A stretch of 56,551 nucleotides of DNA from an uncultured Verrucomicrobiota bacterium (GTDB taxonomy: Bacteria > Verrucomicrobiota > Verrucomicrobiia > Opitutales > Opitutaceae): the NCBI GenBank assembly GCA_913058185.1, contig CAJXQX010000018.1, forward strand, positions 1-56,551, in the 5' to 3' direction. Below, piece by piece: positions 27,272 to 35,462 of the stretch. The notes beneath the pieces are model-generated. The model had not been told where the DNA came from. It did no database searches and was given only the letters and a program-made list of their open reading frames with translations. The translations under genes were made by a program, and so were the position numbers. Each line of letters starts with the position of its first letter. Positions within the stretch are counted from its first letter, which is position 1.

Positions 27272-29140
27272 TCACGGCAACTGCTTGATCCAATTTTCAA
27301 GGTAGAGGACACGCGCTTTATCGACCTCTTCGACATCGGAAAAGTGCCCCGTCGTTTCGGCCACCCGATCAATCGCCGGAATGACTTCATCGTCATGAGT
27401 AATCGCCACCACCCGGCTAATCCGCGCGAACAAGAGTGTCTCCACTTTCTTTTCCCAAACGGTTTTCAGCTCGAAGCCCTCTCCTAAATCATCGTCGGGA
27501 TCGATCGTGCGTTCGCCGGTCTGATCATCCACCAACACACTTTGGAAAACGAACATGTTAGTGAAACTGTGGTTCCGTAGATGATAACCGAGCGCTTCAT
27601 GATTTTTTCGACTCTTCTCCACACTGGAAGCGGGAATCCAATGCGTGATCCAGAAGACGGCATCGTTGTCTAAAAAGAGAAAATCTCGTTCCGGTTGGGC
27701 GGCCAAGAAATCGCGACGCATCTCCATCTCTACTCCCGGTGAGTAATCAATTTCGTAGGCTTGCTTGGCCATGACCGGCAGACCCTGGCCCAGAAATGAA
27801 ACGGCCGCTATTCCGCATAAAATCTGCCATCCTCGCGTTGACTTCAATAAAGTCCGGGCAACCACCACGACGGCCAGTAACAGCAACAAATGCACCGGAA
27901 GACTGAGCCGACTGATAATCCGATCATCAAATTGCCCCCAGAAATACAACATGAGAATCGCCCAGTTCACCGACAATCCTGCGCCCAGTAAAATCCACGC
28001 CCAATCGTCCGCTTTGGTCTGCGAGTGCTCCCGCAGGCATCGCACGGCCCACAGTCCAAAGAGTGGCAGGGCCAACAATCCGAGCACCGCGAACGTAGCC
28101 GAACTCGGCTGATAGCCATTGAAGTCAAAAAAGAATGCCAATGCGTGCACCAAGTTTGGCGAAAGGTAATCAAGACTGAAGGGTGCGGTGATGCCTTCTT
28201 TGCTGGCCATTTGCCAAGCGGTGGAATCACCCGAAAAAATACGGTTTTGGGTCAGCCACACACTTAAGAACAGGGGGGAAATAATCACCGGCCCAGAGAT
28301 CTCAATCCGCTGACTGCGCCACCATCCCAACAAGGCCGTCAATGCCATGGGAATGAGAAATATAACTGACTCGTAACGGCAAGCGGTCAGGGCCAGCCCG
28401 GTGTAGACCAAGACCTCCAACCGGGCGACATCGGGTGACCGTAAATAGGCAACCATCGCCAACCCCAAGCCGACCACTGCGGTCAAGTTGAGCAACTCGA
28501 AGCCACTACCCGCCGACTGCTGCGCAGCCAACGGCAAGCCTGCAAATAGCAATACTCCGAAAACCCCGGCCCACCGGTTGCCCCCGGCCTGCCACCCCAA
28601 CAGGTAAACCAATAATAAAAAGAGTATGCCCAGTCCCCGGTTGAAATAGAACGCGTTCTCTGGCCGATACCCCGTGAGATCGTGCACCGTCGTAACTAAG
28701 AATGGAAATAGCAGCGGGCGCTTATCCAGCACTCTATCCAAAATCTGCATCGGCCCCTGCACGGTAGACGCACGTAAGGGATACGTCGACGAGCGCTCCA
28801 AGTGCATCCCCATTGAGGTGCCTAGCAACAATACTTCATCGGCGAGGATTTTAAATCCCGGCTTCTCATGGGCCCACCAGGCACTGGTGCAAGCCATCAC
28901 GAGGATTAAAACATAAACATCAAATCGCGAAACGTGCTCGCGCACCCATTGCAATCCGCCAGCTCGAACGATCGATCGACCCAACAGAATCACCAACGCC
29001 AACATCAGCCAGTATCCCCCGGCAGCTACGAAGCTGAACGATTGATTCGGAGTCAGAACCAATCTGGTTACTAATCCAACGAGCGCACCGATCAGCACCA
29101 GCAGCCAAACGGTTCGATTCTTAAATAGTGAAGTAAGCAT
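27272..29140 (-). CDS. GT-C-like membrane protein, first of a tandem paralogous pair, downstream of pilin
   Basis: 622 residues from MLTSLFKNRTVWLL at 29140. Around twelve membrane helices; first loop ILADEVLLLGTSMGMHLERS with an acidic pair, then LDKRPLLFPFLV and RPENAFYFNRGLG. The ATG sits immediately after the T tract of the pilin terminator, so there is no room for a separate promoter except inside the pilin gene or by read-through. The arrangement pilin > GT-C recalls pilin glycosyltransferase genes such as tfpO/tfpW in Pseudomonas, so pilin glycosylation is a reasonable but unproven role. Confidence 0.72.
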   Translation of the reverse strand: MLTSLFKNRTVWLLVLIGALVGLVTRLVLTPNQSFSFVAAGGYWLMLALVILLGRSIVRAGGLQWVREHVSRFDVYVLILVMACTSAWWAHEKPGFKILADEVLLLGTSMGMHLERSSTYPLRASTVQGPMQILDRVLDKRPLLFPFLVTTVHDLTGYRPENAFYFNRGLGILFLLLVYLLGWQAGGNRWAGVFGVLLFAGLPLAAQQSAGSGFELLNLTAVVGLGLAMVAYLRSPDVARLEVLVYTGLALTACRYESVIFLIPMALTALLGWWRSQRIEISGPVIISPLFLSVWLTQNRIFSGDSTAWQMASKEGITAPFSLDYLSPNLVHALAFFFDFNGYQPSSATFAVLGLLALPLFGLWAVRCLREHSQTKADDWAWILLGAGLSVNWAILMLYFWGQFDDRIISRLSLPVHLLLLLAVVVVARTLLKSTRGWQILCGIAAVSFLGQGLPVMAKQAYEIDYSPGVEMEMRRDFLAAQPERDFLFLDNDAVFWITHWIPASSVEKSRKNHEALGYHLRNHSFTNMFVFQSVLVDDQTGERTIDPDDDLGEGFELKTVWEKKVETLLFARISRVVAITHDDEVIPAIDRVAETTGHFSDVEEVDKARVLYLENWIKQLP

Positions 29141-29169
29141 AAAAAAGCCGCCCAATAAATTGGGCGGCT
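29141..29169 (-). terminator. Strong intrinsic terminator of the pilin gene
   Basis: On the minus strand GCCGCCCAA pairs with TTGGGCGGC (29147-29155 and 29160-29168) around a 4-nt loop, followed by six T. It lies 26 bp after the pilin stop and directly abuts the start codon of the next gene on that strand. Confidence 0.9.
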
Positions 29170-29194
29170 CGAAAGATCAGCAAGATCGAAACAA

Positions 29195-29554
29195 TCAGTT
29201 ATTGTAAGTGATCGTGCGAGTACCATTGACCGAGAACGCGGTAACCGCGGCACCTTGATCGAGAGTCACAACGTAAGTCTCAGTAGCAACCGTTTGGATC
29301 GCCTTGACGTAGTTGGAGCTGTTAGTTCCCACCAAGGAGGCGGAAGCAACGCGGCTCACACCGTTCTCGAGGAAGTATTGGTCAGCAGCTGAACCAAGTT
29401 GGCGGAGGTTGTTGAGCACCGCTTTGTCTTGGGAGCTAGCACGAACCTTCTGGAAGGCTGGGATAGCCATAGCAGCGAGAAGACCAATGATGACCACAAC
29501 GATCATGATTTCGACGAGGGTGAAGCCCTTGCGGGAGTTATTAATACCGTTCAT
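29195..29554 (-). CDS. Type IV pilin-like / type II secretion pseudopilin
   Basis: 119 residues. A short basic leader MNGINNSRKG is followed by FTLVEIMIVVVIIGLLAAMA: the prepilin peptidase site after Gly10, the N-methylated Phe and the conserved Glu5 of the mature protein, then the hydrophobic spine. The mature part has IPAFQKVRASSQDKAVLNNL, DQYFLENG and a small beta domain ending in YNN. The size fits major pilins or GspG-like pseudopilins, but there is no neighbouring assembly machinery, so it may be an orphan pilin. A strong terminator follows. Confidence 0.9.
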   Translation of the reverse strand: MNGINNSRKGFTLVEIMIVVVIIGLLAAMAIPAFQKVRASSQDKAVLNNLRQLGSAADQYFLENGVSRVASASLVGTNSSNYVKAIQTVATETYVVTLDQGAAVTAFSVNGTRTITYNN

Positions 29555-29644
29555 ATGATTTATTTTTTAATTATTATAATATTCGCCGCCAAAAGGGGTG
29601 AAGCTGAGAAAACCACTTCACTCATTAAATTCAAGTTCAATTGG

Positions 29645-29673
29645 GTGCGTAGATATCGGTATCAAAGTGCGTA
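29645..29673. promoter_or_regulatory. Direct repeat GTGCGTA, 22-bp period, between pilin and DUF481 genes
   Basis: GTGCGTA occurs at 29645-29651 and 29667-29673, two helical turns apart, with a GATA/TATC inverted repeat (29652-29663) between them. This lies about 90 bp upstream of the pilin start in the 262-bp divergent region and could be an activator site. No regulator is assigned. A TATAAT-like hexamer on the minus strand at 29573-29578 is too near the pilin start to be convincing. Confidence 0.35.
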
Positions 29674-29816
29674 TATTCCCGGGAGATCCGGTTGTCTGAT
29701 TTTTATTACTTCTTTTTTACACCCTGAATTGCTCCAATATGCCGGGTGTTAGGTGGAAAATTGAACTACTGACGGGTGCCCCTTGATTCCGCGTCTCAAT
29801 TCATTCTAATTTAGCG

Positions 29817-30917
29817 ATGATAATCATAATTCGACTTCAGATCCGTAATCTCCTAACCCTAGTATGTCTGCTTTGCTGCGGAGGCATGACTTCGAGCGCA
29901 GAACCGTCCTCCCCTCCGGAAGACGAACTCCGATTTTCCAACGGCGACCGACTGACGGGGACTCTGCTGCAGGAAACGGATACTCATTTCGTCTTTCTCA
30001 ACGCTACTCTCGGTGAAATCACCGTGGCCAAAACTACCGCAAAAGTCGTTAGTCCACCACTGCATATTGCCCCTCCCGTTGAAACCTTGGTCGGCATTGC
30101 GCCCATCAACGAAGACTCGCCCCCTCCCAATAAAACCAATTCGAGTCCAAAGCAGGTCAAGAAACCCGATCCCTCAGCGGTCGAAAAAATCGCCAACTCC
30201 GTTGATGCTAAGACTAAAGAGTCGTGGAGCGGAAAAGTGGAATTCGGATTACGCCAGCAACGAGGCCGTCGCGATCTATTCACGTTCGACTTACGCGGCT
30301 CAGCCGAGCGAAACATCGGAGATAATGAGATACTTACCAAAGGGCGTCTTCTCTACGGTGAGCAAGACGGCCGGATCAACAATGACCGCTATGATGGCAG
30401 CCTGCAATGGCGTCGTGAACTCGGTAAACGCACGTTCGCCCAGTCCGTGACCTCTTACTTTCAAGACGATCTCAAAGATATTCGACGCAACTGGGAGCAA
30501 AATTTTGGCGCGGGATATCGTCTATTCGAAAAAGAAGGCCATGTGGTGAATCTCGGCGCGGGGCTAACGGGGCAATATCGTGAAGCCACCAGGGCCGAAT
30601 CGGGATTTTACGCCCTCGGCGAGGTCTTCCAGGACTACACCTATCGCATCAACAAGCGTCTAACCGTTCGCCAAAATACCCAGTTCCAATACTCGCCCGA
30701 CGGCGGCACTCGATTCCTCACGATCAAAGACCAACCGGCTGCTACTTTAAAAGATGCGACCAACTACAAAGTGCGCTTTAATAGCGTGTTACAGGGCAAA
30801 CTCACTCAAAAGGTATCGCTGAACCTTCGTTTCGAATTCGAATACGACAATGCCGTGAGCGCTAAGTCGGCTCGAACCGATCAACGGGTCACCAGCTCAC
30901 TCGGTTACGCATTCTAG
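29817..30917 (+). CDS. DUF481 outer-membrane beta-barrel protein (YdiY-like)
   Basis: 366 residues. A signal sequence (residues ~1-27) is followed by a small N-terminal domain with RFSNGDRLTGTLLQETDTHFVF, typical of Verrucomicrobia/Planctomycetes proteins of this type, then a Pro/Lys linker. From about residue 140 the alternating beta pattern of DUF481 appears (WSGKVEFGLRQQRG, FDLRGSAERN, GKRTFAQSVTSYFQDDLKD), ending in Tyr-Ala-Phe, a C-terminal aromatic as expected for outer-membrane barrels. Its function is unknown; relatives are called salt-induced outer membrane proteins. Confidence 0.82.
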   Translation: MIIIIRLQIRNLLTLVCLLCCGGMTSSAEPSSPPEDELRFSNGDRLTGTLLQETDTHFVFLNATLGEITVAKTTAKVVSPPLHIAPPVETLVGIAPINEDSPPPNKTNSSPKQVKKPDPSAVEKIANSVDAKTKESWSGKVEFGLRQQRGRRDLFTFDLRGSAERNIGDNEILTKGRLLYGEQDGRINNDRYDGSLQWRRELGKRTFAQSVTSYFQDDLKDIRRNWEQNFGAGYRLFEKEGHVVNLGAGLTGQYREATRAESGFYALGEVFQDYTYRINKRLTVRQNTQFQYSPDGGTRFLTIKDQPAATLKDATNYKVRFNSVLQGKLTQKVSLNLRFEFEYDNAVSAKSARTDQRVTSSLGYAF

Positions 30918-30936
30918 CCCGCCAACTCCGGCAATA

Positions 30937-31371
30937 TTACTGATTGATCGGTGCTCCCAAGTTCTCCCGCTTCACGATCATCTTGGACACGTCGAGTTCC
31001 ACGGCATCGCCCCACAGTTTCTCCAATTGGTAGATACCGCGTTGCTCCGGCAGGAACATATGGATCATCACCTGATAGGCATCGAAAACGATCCAGCCGC
31101 TATCTTCGCCAAAATCGACGCCGGCAATCGGAGCATTATGGGCATCGAGAATCTTCTCCAATGTGACCCGTAAGGCACGCAAGTGAGGCCCGGCCAATCC
31201 AGTGCCCAAAATCATGAAATCGGTAATCGAGGACTGTTCGCCCATCGCCAAGACTCGAATGTCCTCCGTTTTTCTGTCATCCAGTCCCTGGACGAGCGCA
31301 GCAATCAATGGCGGAAAATTAGCCGGGGCGGTGCTGATTTCAGGAACAGGATTATCGGAAGAGTCGGTCAT
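30937..31371 (-). CDS. rsfS: Ribosomal silencing factor RsfS
   Basis: 144 residues. DUF143/RsfS signatures: DDRKTEDIRVLAMGEQSSITDFMILGTG, HLRALRVTLEKIL, DSGWIVFDAYQVMIHMFLPEQRGIYQLEKLWGDA (split in the protein by family-typical spacing). RsfS binds uL14 on the 50S subunit and blocks subunit joining during starvation. It follows nadD by 15 bp on the same strand, the usual bacterial pairing, and is convergent with the DUF481 gene. Confidence 0.94.
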   Translation of the reverse strand: MTDSSDNPVPEISTAPANFPPLIAALVQGLDDRKTEDIRVLAMGEQSSITDFMILGTGLAGPHLRALRVTLEKILDAHNAPIAGVDFGEDSGWIVFDAYQVMIHMFLPEQRGIYQLEKLWGDAVELDVSKMIVKRENLGAPINQ

Positions 31372-31386
31372 ATCGAATAGAAGGGA

Positions 31387-31965
31387 TCAGGAATACAGGT
31401 GGTGTTCCCGCAGATATACAATGGCCTTGTGCGGAATAAAGTAATCCAGCGACAAACCCTGCCGAATCCGCTCCCGCAATTCGGTCGAACTGATCTCGAT
31501 CAAATGGCCGTCGCAACGATGCAGCCCTAGGCCAGGAATCTCTGGGTGATCCTTGGCCGGATGCCCAGGACGTTCTAAGTAGATGAATTGAATCAACTTA
31601 GATAACTCTTCGATTCGATGCCAGCGACCTAATTTGGGCAGCTGATCACCTCCGATTATCCAAAACAACTCGTCGTCGGGAAATTTCCCCCGAAAGTGCC
31701 GCACCGTGTCCACCGTGTAGCTGGTGCCGCCTTGAGTCACCTCATAATCCGAGACTTCCAAGCGCTCATCCCAATCTGACGCCTCCCGCAACATCGCCGC
31801 CCGATCCTCCCCCGATGCACTCACCTTATAGTCTTTCAACGGGGCCTGTGCAGCCGGAATCAAGATCAACCGGTCGAGACCGTGTTGTTCCAAAGCATCT
31901 TGGGCCGCGACCAAGTGACCGAAGTGCACGGGATCGAAGCTACCACCCATAAGGCCGATTTTCAC
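31387..31965 (-). CDS. nadD: Nicotinate-nucleotide adenylyltransferase
   Basis: 192 residues from a GTG at 31965, giving [18 protein letters not shown] at once; a longer ATG start at 32001 would add 12 unconserved residues. [10 protein letters not shown] is the nucleotidyltransferase HxGH site, and [15 protein letters not shown] holds the ISxTxxR motif. The enzyme makes deamido-NAD from nicotinate mononucleotide and ATP. It is the first gene of a nadD-rsfS operon. Confidence 0.94.
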   Translation of the reverse strand: MKIGLMGGSFDPVHFGHLVAAQDALEQHGLDRLILIPAAQAPLKDYKVSASGEDRAAMLREASDWDERLEVSDYEVTQGGTSYTVDTVRHFRGKFPDDELFWIIGGDQLPKLGRWHRIEELSKLIQFIYLERPGHPAKDHPEIPGLGLHRCDGHLIEISSTELRERIRQGLSLDYFIPHKAIVYLREHHLYS

Positions 31966-32068
31966 GCAGCAGTTCCTGCGGACGAGTTCACTCACCTGCA
32001 AGGCCGGTTTTCAATTACACCGAATCATTGACGACTGCGCTCGGCTTCGAGAGCGTCGCTGCCAGATT

Positions 32069-32154
32069 GCCCTGGTGGTGGAATGGTAGACACCGGAGAC
32101 TTAAAATCTCCTGCTCGAAAGAGCGTGCCGGTTCGAGTCCGGCCCAGGGCACCA
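32069..32154 (+). tRNA. tRNA-Leu (anticodon UAA)
   Basis: A class II tRNA of 86 nt including an encoded CCA. The acceptor stem GCCCTGG pairs with CCAGGGC; the anticodon stem GGAGA/TCTCC encloses CTTAAAA, with the anticodon TAA at 32102-32104; a long variable arm (TGCTCGAAAGAGCG) and the T-loop GGTTCGAGTCC follow. Discriminator A, as expected for leucine. Confidence 0.97.
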
Positions 32155-32201
32155 CCATTTGATGAAAAGCCCTCTCATTTTTGGTTCAGAGACGTAGAGC
32201 C

Positions 32202-33707
32202 ATGCACACTCCCCTTTCTACCCCTGCCACTTCCACTTTCACGGGCCGACAACGCATCGGGGTGATTCTGGGGCCCGCCTTTGCCTTGATCCCGTGGGTA
32301 TTCGCCGCGCCAGTCGGATTAACTCCCGAGGCCTGGGCCGTAGCGGGAATCGCGCTCATGATGGCGACATGGTGGGTCACCGAACCGGTGCCAATCCCCG
32401 TCACCGCCATGCTACCCATGGTGCTGTTCCCCCTCGGCGGAGTCGCATCCATCGGTGAAGCTACCGCCTCCTACGCCCATCCCATCGTCTTCCTCTTTCT
32501 GGGTGGGTTCATTTTGGCCTTGGGCATGGAACGGACCGGCCTGCACCGACGACTCGCTTTTGCGATGATCGGAGCCCTGGGATTCTCGCCTTCCCGTTTG
32601 ATCGCCGCCTTCCTGATCGCCACCGCCAGCTTGAGCATGTGGGTCAGTAATACCGCCACCGCCTTAATGGTGCTACCGATTGCGGTCTCAATCGTCGCAC
32701 TCATCCCGGACGACCAAAAGGAACGTCCTGCCATGCGAGCGTTTGCCACCGCGCTGCTTTTGGCGGTCGCTTACGGTGCTACCACCGGCGGCATGGGCAC
32801 CCTGATCGGCACCCCGCCCAATGCGTTTCTCGCCGCGTTCGTGGAGCAAAGCTACGGCATAACGATCGGTTTCGGCCAGTGGATGCTCATCGGCGTCCCG
32901 ATTGTCGTTCTGGCGCTCCCCTTGGTCTACTTCGTCCTCACTCGGGGAGCATTTCGAGTTGATAGCACGGCCCTCGAAGGGGTGGCGGGCATGATCGAAT
33001 CGGAAAAATCTGCCCTTGGCCGTCTCAGTCGCGGCGAACTCACGGTAGCCCTAGTCTTTGGGGTTACCGCACTCGCTTGGATCACCCGCCCCTGGTTGAC
33101 TGGATTCATTCCGGGTTTGTCGGATACCGGTATCGCGATTGTGGGTGCAAGTCTCCTGTTTCTGCTCCCGGCCGGTAACGGCACAGCGGACCGCGTTATG
33201 GACTGGCCCACCTGCTCTAAAATTCCCTGGGGAGTATTATTACTATTCGGTGGAGGACTCAGCCTCGCCGCTCGCATTCAAAGCACCGGCCTCTCGGCTT
33301 GGTTGGGTAATCAAGCCGAGGCCCTGGGATCGCTACCTCTCTTTTTGCTAATCGCATCGTTAGCCTTAGGTATCCTGCTACTCACCGAACTGACCAGTAA
33401 TACTGCAACCGCTGCGACATTCTTGCCCGTGGTCGCCGCCATCGCAATCAAGCTCGGACTCAATCCCCTCCTCCTTCTCGTGCCCACGGCGCTTGCGGCC
33501 AACAGCTCCTACATGATGCCAGTCGGCACCCCACCCAACGCCATTGTCTATGGGAGCGGCCGCATCGAATTGAACGACATGGTGAAAACCGGTCTGTGGC
33601 TGAACCTGATTCTCGTGCCCTTGATCACCCTGATTGTGCTGCTGCTAGGCCCCATGGTCCTCGACATCGAATTCGACGTATTGCCCGACTGGGCGCAGCA
33701 GCCTTAA
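32202..33707 (+). CDS. SLC13/DASS-family sodium:anion (dicarboxylate/sulfate) symporter
   Basis: 501 residues from ATG 32202, with about eleven to twelve membrane spans. Family signatures are present twice: SNTATALMVLPIA near residue 145 and SNTATAATFLPVVAAIA near residue 400, the two sodium-binding SNT motifs, plus GTLIGTPPNAFLAAF and PVGTPPNAIVYGSGRI. It imports C4-dicarboxylates, tricarboxylates or sulfate with sodium. The exact anion is not readable. It follows the tRNA gene by about 48 bp. Confidence 0.9.
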   Translation: MHTPLSTPATSTFTGRQRIGVILGPAFALIPWVFAAPVGLTPEAWAVAGIALMMATWWVTEPVPIPVTAMLPMVLFPLGGVASIGEATASYAHPIVFLFLGGFILALGMERTGLHRRLAFAMIGALGFSPSRLIAAFLIATASLSMWVSNTATALMVLPIAVSIVALIPDDQKERPAMRAFATALLLAVAYGATTGGMGTLIGTPPNAFLAAFVEQSYGITIGFGQWMLIGVPIVVLALPLVYFVLTRGAFRVDSTALEGVAGMIESEKSALGRLSRGELTVALVFGVTALAWITRPWLTGFIPGLSDTGIAIVGASLLFLLPAGNGTADRVMDWPTCSKIPWGVLLLFGGGLSLAARIQSTGLSAWLGNQAEALGSLPLFLLIASLALGILLLTELTSNTATAATFLPVVAAIAIKLGLNPLLLLVPTALAANSSYMMPVGTPPNAIVYGSGRIELNDMVKTGLWLNLILVPLITLIVLLLGPMVLDIEFDVLPDWAQQP

Positions 33708-33835
33708 CGCGACCCGGGGCTATGGAGTTGAACGGATCGACAACAGGCACTCTTGCGTCGCTCTGCAGAATTCTTCCCATTGAGCAGAGCTAACGAATAC
33801 ATCGAAATTCGCGCGCTCCCTGCTTCCTCAACGTA

Positions 33836-35314
33836 ATGTCACTGTCCCTCCTCGATTGGATCATCATCATCGCCTATCTGGTCGGCTGTCTCGCCGCCGG
33901 TCTGTCCATGCGAAGATACGTCCGAGGTGTGGAGGATTTCGCCGTCGCGGGCCGGGAAATGAATGTGAATCTCGGCATCGCTTCCCTTGCCGCGACCGAG
34001 ATGGGATTGGTCACCATCATGTATACCGCCCAACTCGGATTCGAGAAGGGGTTGGCCGGCGCGATGATCGGAGTGCTCATGGCGCTCGCGTTCTGGATCA
34101 TCGGCAAAACGGGATTCATCATCGGTCCGCTCCGTGAAGCCGGCGTGATCACGATTCCGGAACTTTTTGAAAAACGTTTCCATCGTCGAGTGCGTTGGCT
34201 AGCCGGACTTTTTGTGGTGTTGGGCGGGCTGCTTAATATGGGGATTTTCCTCCGCCTCGGTGGTGAGTTCTTGGTGTGGGCGACGGGAATGCCACCATCG
34301 TGGCTCGAGTGGGTCATGACGGGCCTGCTCGGCGTCGTGCTCATCTACACCACGTTGGGTGGTATGTTATCGGTGCTGGTCACCGACTACCTGCAATTTC
34401 TGGTCATGGGTGTCGGGTTGGTCGTCACGTCGGTGATCGTGATTTTCAACGTCGGCGGTCTCGACCTCATCAGCGGCCTGCAACTTGCCTGGGAAGGTAA
34501 AAGCAACCTTCCGCTGGAGTCCCACCCTTTCAATCCCTTCCACGAATCCAGTCTCGGTTGGGGCTACATTCTCTGGATGATGATTTTTCAAATCGCCGCC
34601 GCCACCACGTGGCAAACCGTGATCAGTCGGGTGCTTTCCGCGAAGGACTCCGCCACGGCCAAAAAGATGTATCGGCGCACCGCTTTCTATTTCGTCGGGC
34701 GGTTCCTTTTACCCGGTCTTTGGGGGGCCGCAGCTTTTGTATACTTCTCGCGTCTCGGTGGGCTCCCCGAAGGAGTCACCTCTCTCACGGCCATGCCCAA
34801 CTACCTCGGTATTGTGCTACCGGTGGGTTTGATTGGTTTGGTGATCGCTGCCATGCTCGCTGCCGAAATGTCGACCGACAGTGGATATCTCCTCACGTGG
34901 GCTACGGTCATCTACAATGATCTGATTTCGCCGTGCCTCCGCAAACCACTCGCGCCCAAGAGCCGCCTGCTTCTCACGCGCTGCCTTGTGCTGGGCATCG
35001 GAGTTTTTCTCCTATTCTACGGACTCTGGTATGAACTTCCGGGTAACGCGTGGGACTACCTCGCGGTGACCGGCAATATCTACCTCGCGAGTGTGTTTAC
35101 CCTGTTGGTTGCTGGGCTTTATTGGCCTCGGGCCAATTCCCGCGGAGCTTACGCGGCTTTGATACTGGGAGCCATCGGCCCGATCATGTTTCTGCTTCTC
35201 GGCAGCAAATACTCGATCGCTCCCGAAGTCGCCGGTGCTGCCGCATTTGGACTGGCCGCCGCTGGCATGATCGTGGGTTCCCTCTCCGTGCCCAAACCCT
35301 CCGCGCAAACCTAG
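33836..35314 (+). CDS. Sodium:solute symporter (SSS family)
   Basis: 492 residues with about 13 membrane helices. N terminus LDWIIIIAYLVGCLAAGLSMRR...FAVAGREMN, IASLAATEMG near helix 2, and TLGGMLSVLVTDYLQFLVM, the SSS core signature; AAMLAAEMSTDSGYLL supplies the second sodium-site helix (S/T residues). The family imports sugars, amino acids or carboxylates. It starts an operon with a 47-aa membrane peptide and a sugar-kinase-like protein, which points to a sugar or amino sugar as substrate. Confidence 0.88.
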   Translation: MSLSLLDWIIIIAYLVGCLAAGLSMRRYVRGVEDFAVAGREMNVNLGIASLAATEMGLVTIMYTAQLGFEKGLAGAMIGVLMALAFWIIGKTGFIIGPLREAGVITIPELFEKRFHRRVRWLAGLFVVLGGLLNMGIFLRLGGEFLVWATGMPPSWLEWVMTGLLGVVLIYTTLGGMLSVLVTDYLQFLVMGVGLVVTSVIVIFNVGGLDLISGLQLAWEGKSNLPLESHPFNPFHESSLGWGYILWMMIFQIAAATTWQTVISRVLSAKDSATAKKMYRRTAFYFVGRFLLPGLWGAAAFVYFSRLGGLPEGVTSLTAMPNYLGIVLPVGLIGLVIAAMLAAEMSTDSGYLLTWATVIYNDLISPCLRKPLAPKSRLLLTRCLVLGIGVFLLFYGLWYELPGNAWDYLAVTGNIYLASVFTLLVAGLYWPRANSRGAYAALILGAIGPIMFLLLGSKYSIAPEVAGAAAFGLAAAGMIVGSLSVPKPSAQT

Positions 35315-35318
35315 TGCC

Positions 35319-35462
35319 ATGGATACCGTTTTTATAATCTTCTGGGCAGTTCTGATACTAGGTTCAATCGCATGGTATGGCGGGCTGGTATTTTACGTCG
35401 GCATCAAAGCCGGCCGCGACATTCGCGAAATGCTCAAATCTCTGAGTAAAGATGACCGCTAA
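35319..35462 (+). CDS. 47-residue single-pass membrane peptide between symporter and kinase
   Basis: ATG at 35319, stop at 35460-35462. The sequence starts MDTVFIIFWAVLILGSIAWY, continues with a hydrophobic run to YVGIKAGRD and ends in a charged tail EMLKSLSKDDR: one helix, N-out/C-in by the charge rule. It begins 4 bp after the symporter stop and overlaps the kinase start by 11 bp, an arrangement typical of coupled genes. It may be an accessory subunit of the symporter, like the small partners known for some SSS transporters; this is inference. Confidence 0.7.
   Translation: MDTVFIIFWAVLILGSIAWYGGLVFYVGIKAGRDIREMLKSLSKDDR

Noticed and set aside
29573-29578. TATAAT on the minus strand before the pilin as a -10 box
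   Set aside because: It is only 19 bp from the start codon, in AT-rich DNA, and has a poor -35 at 18 bp.
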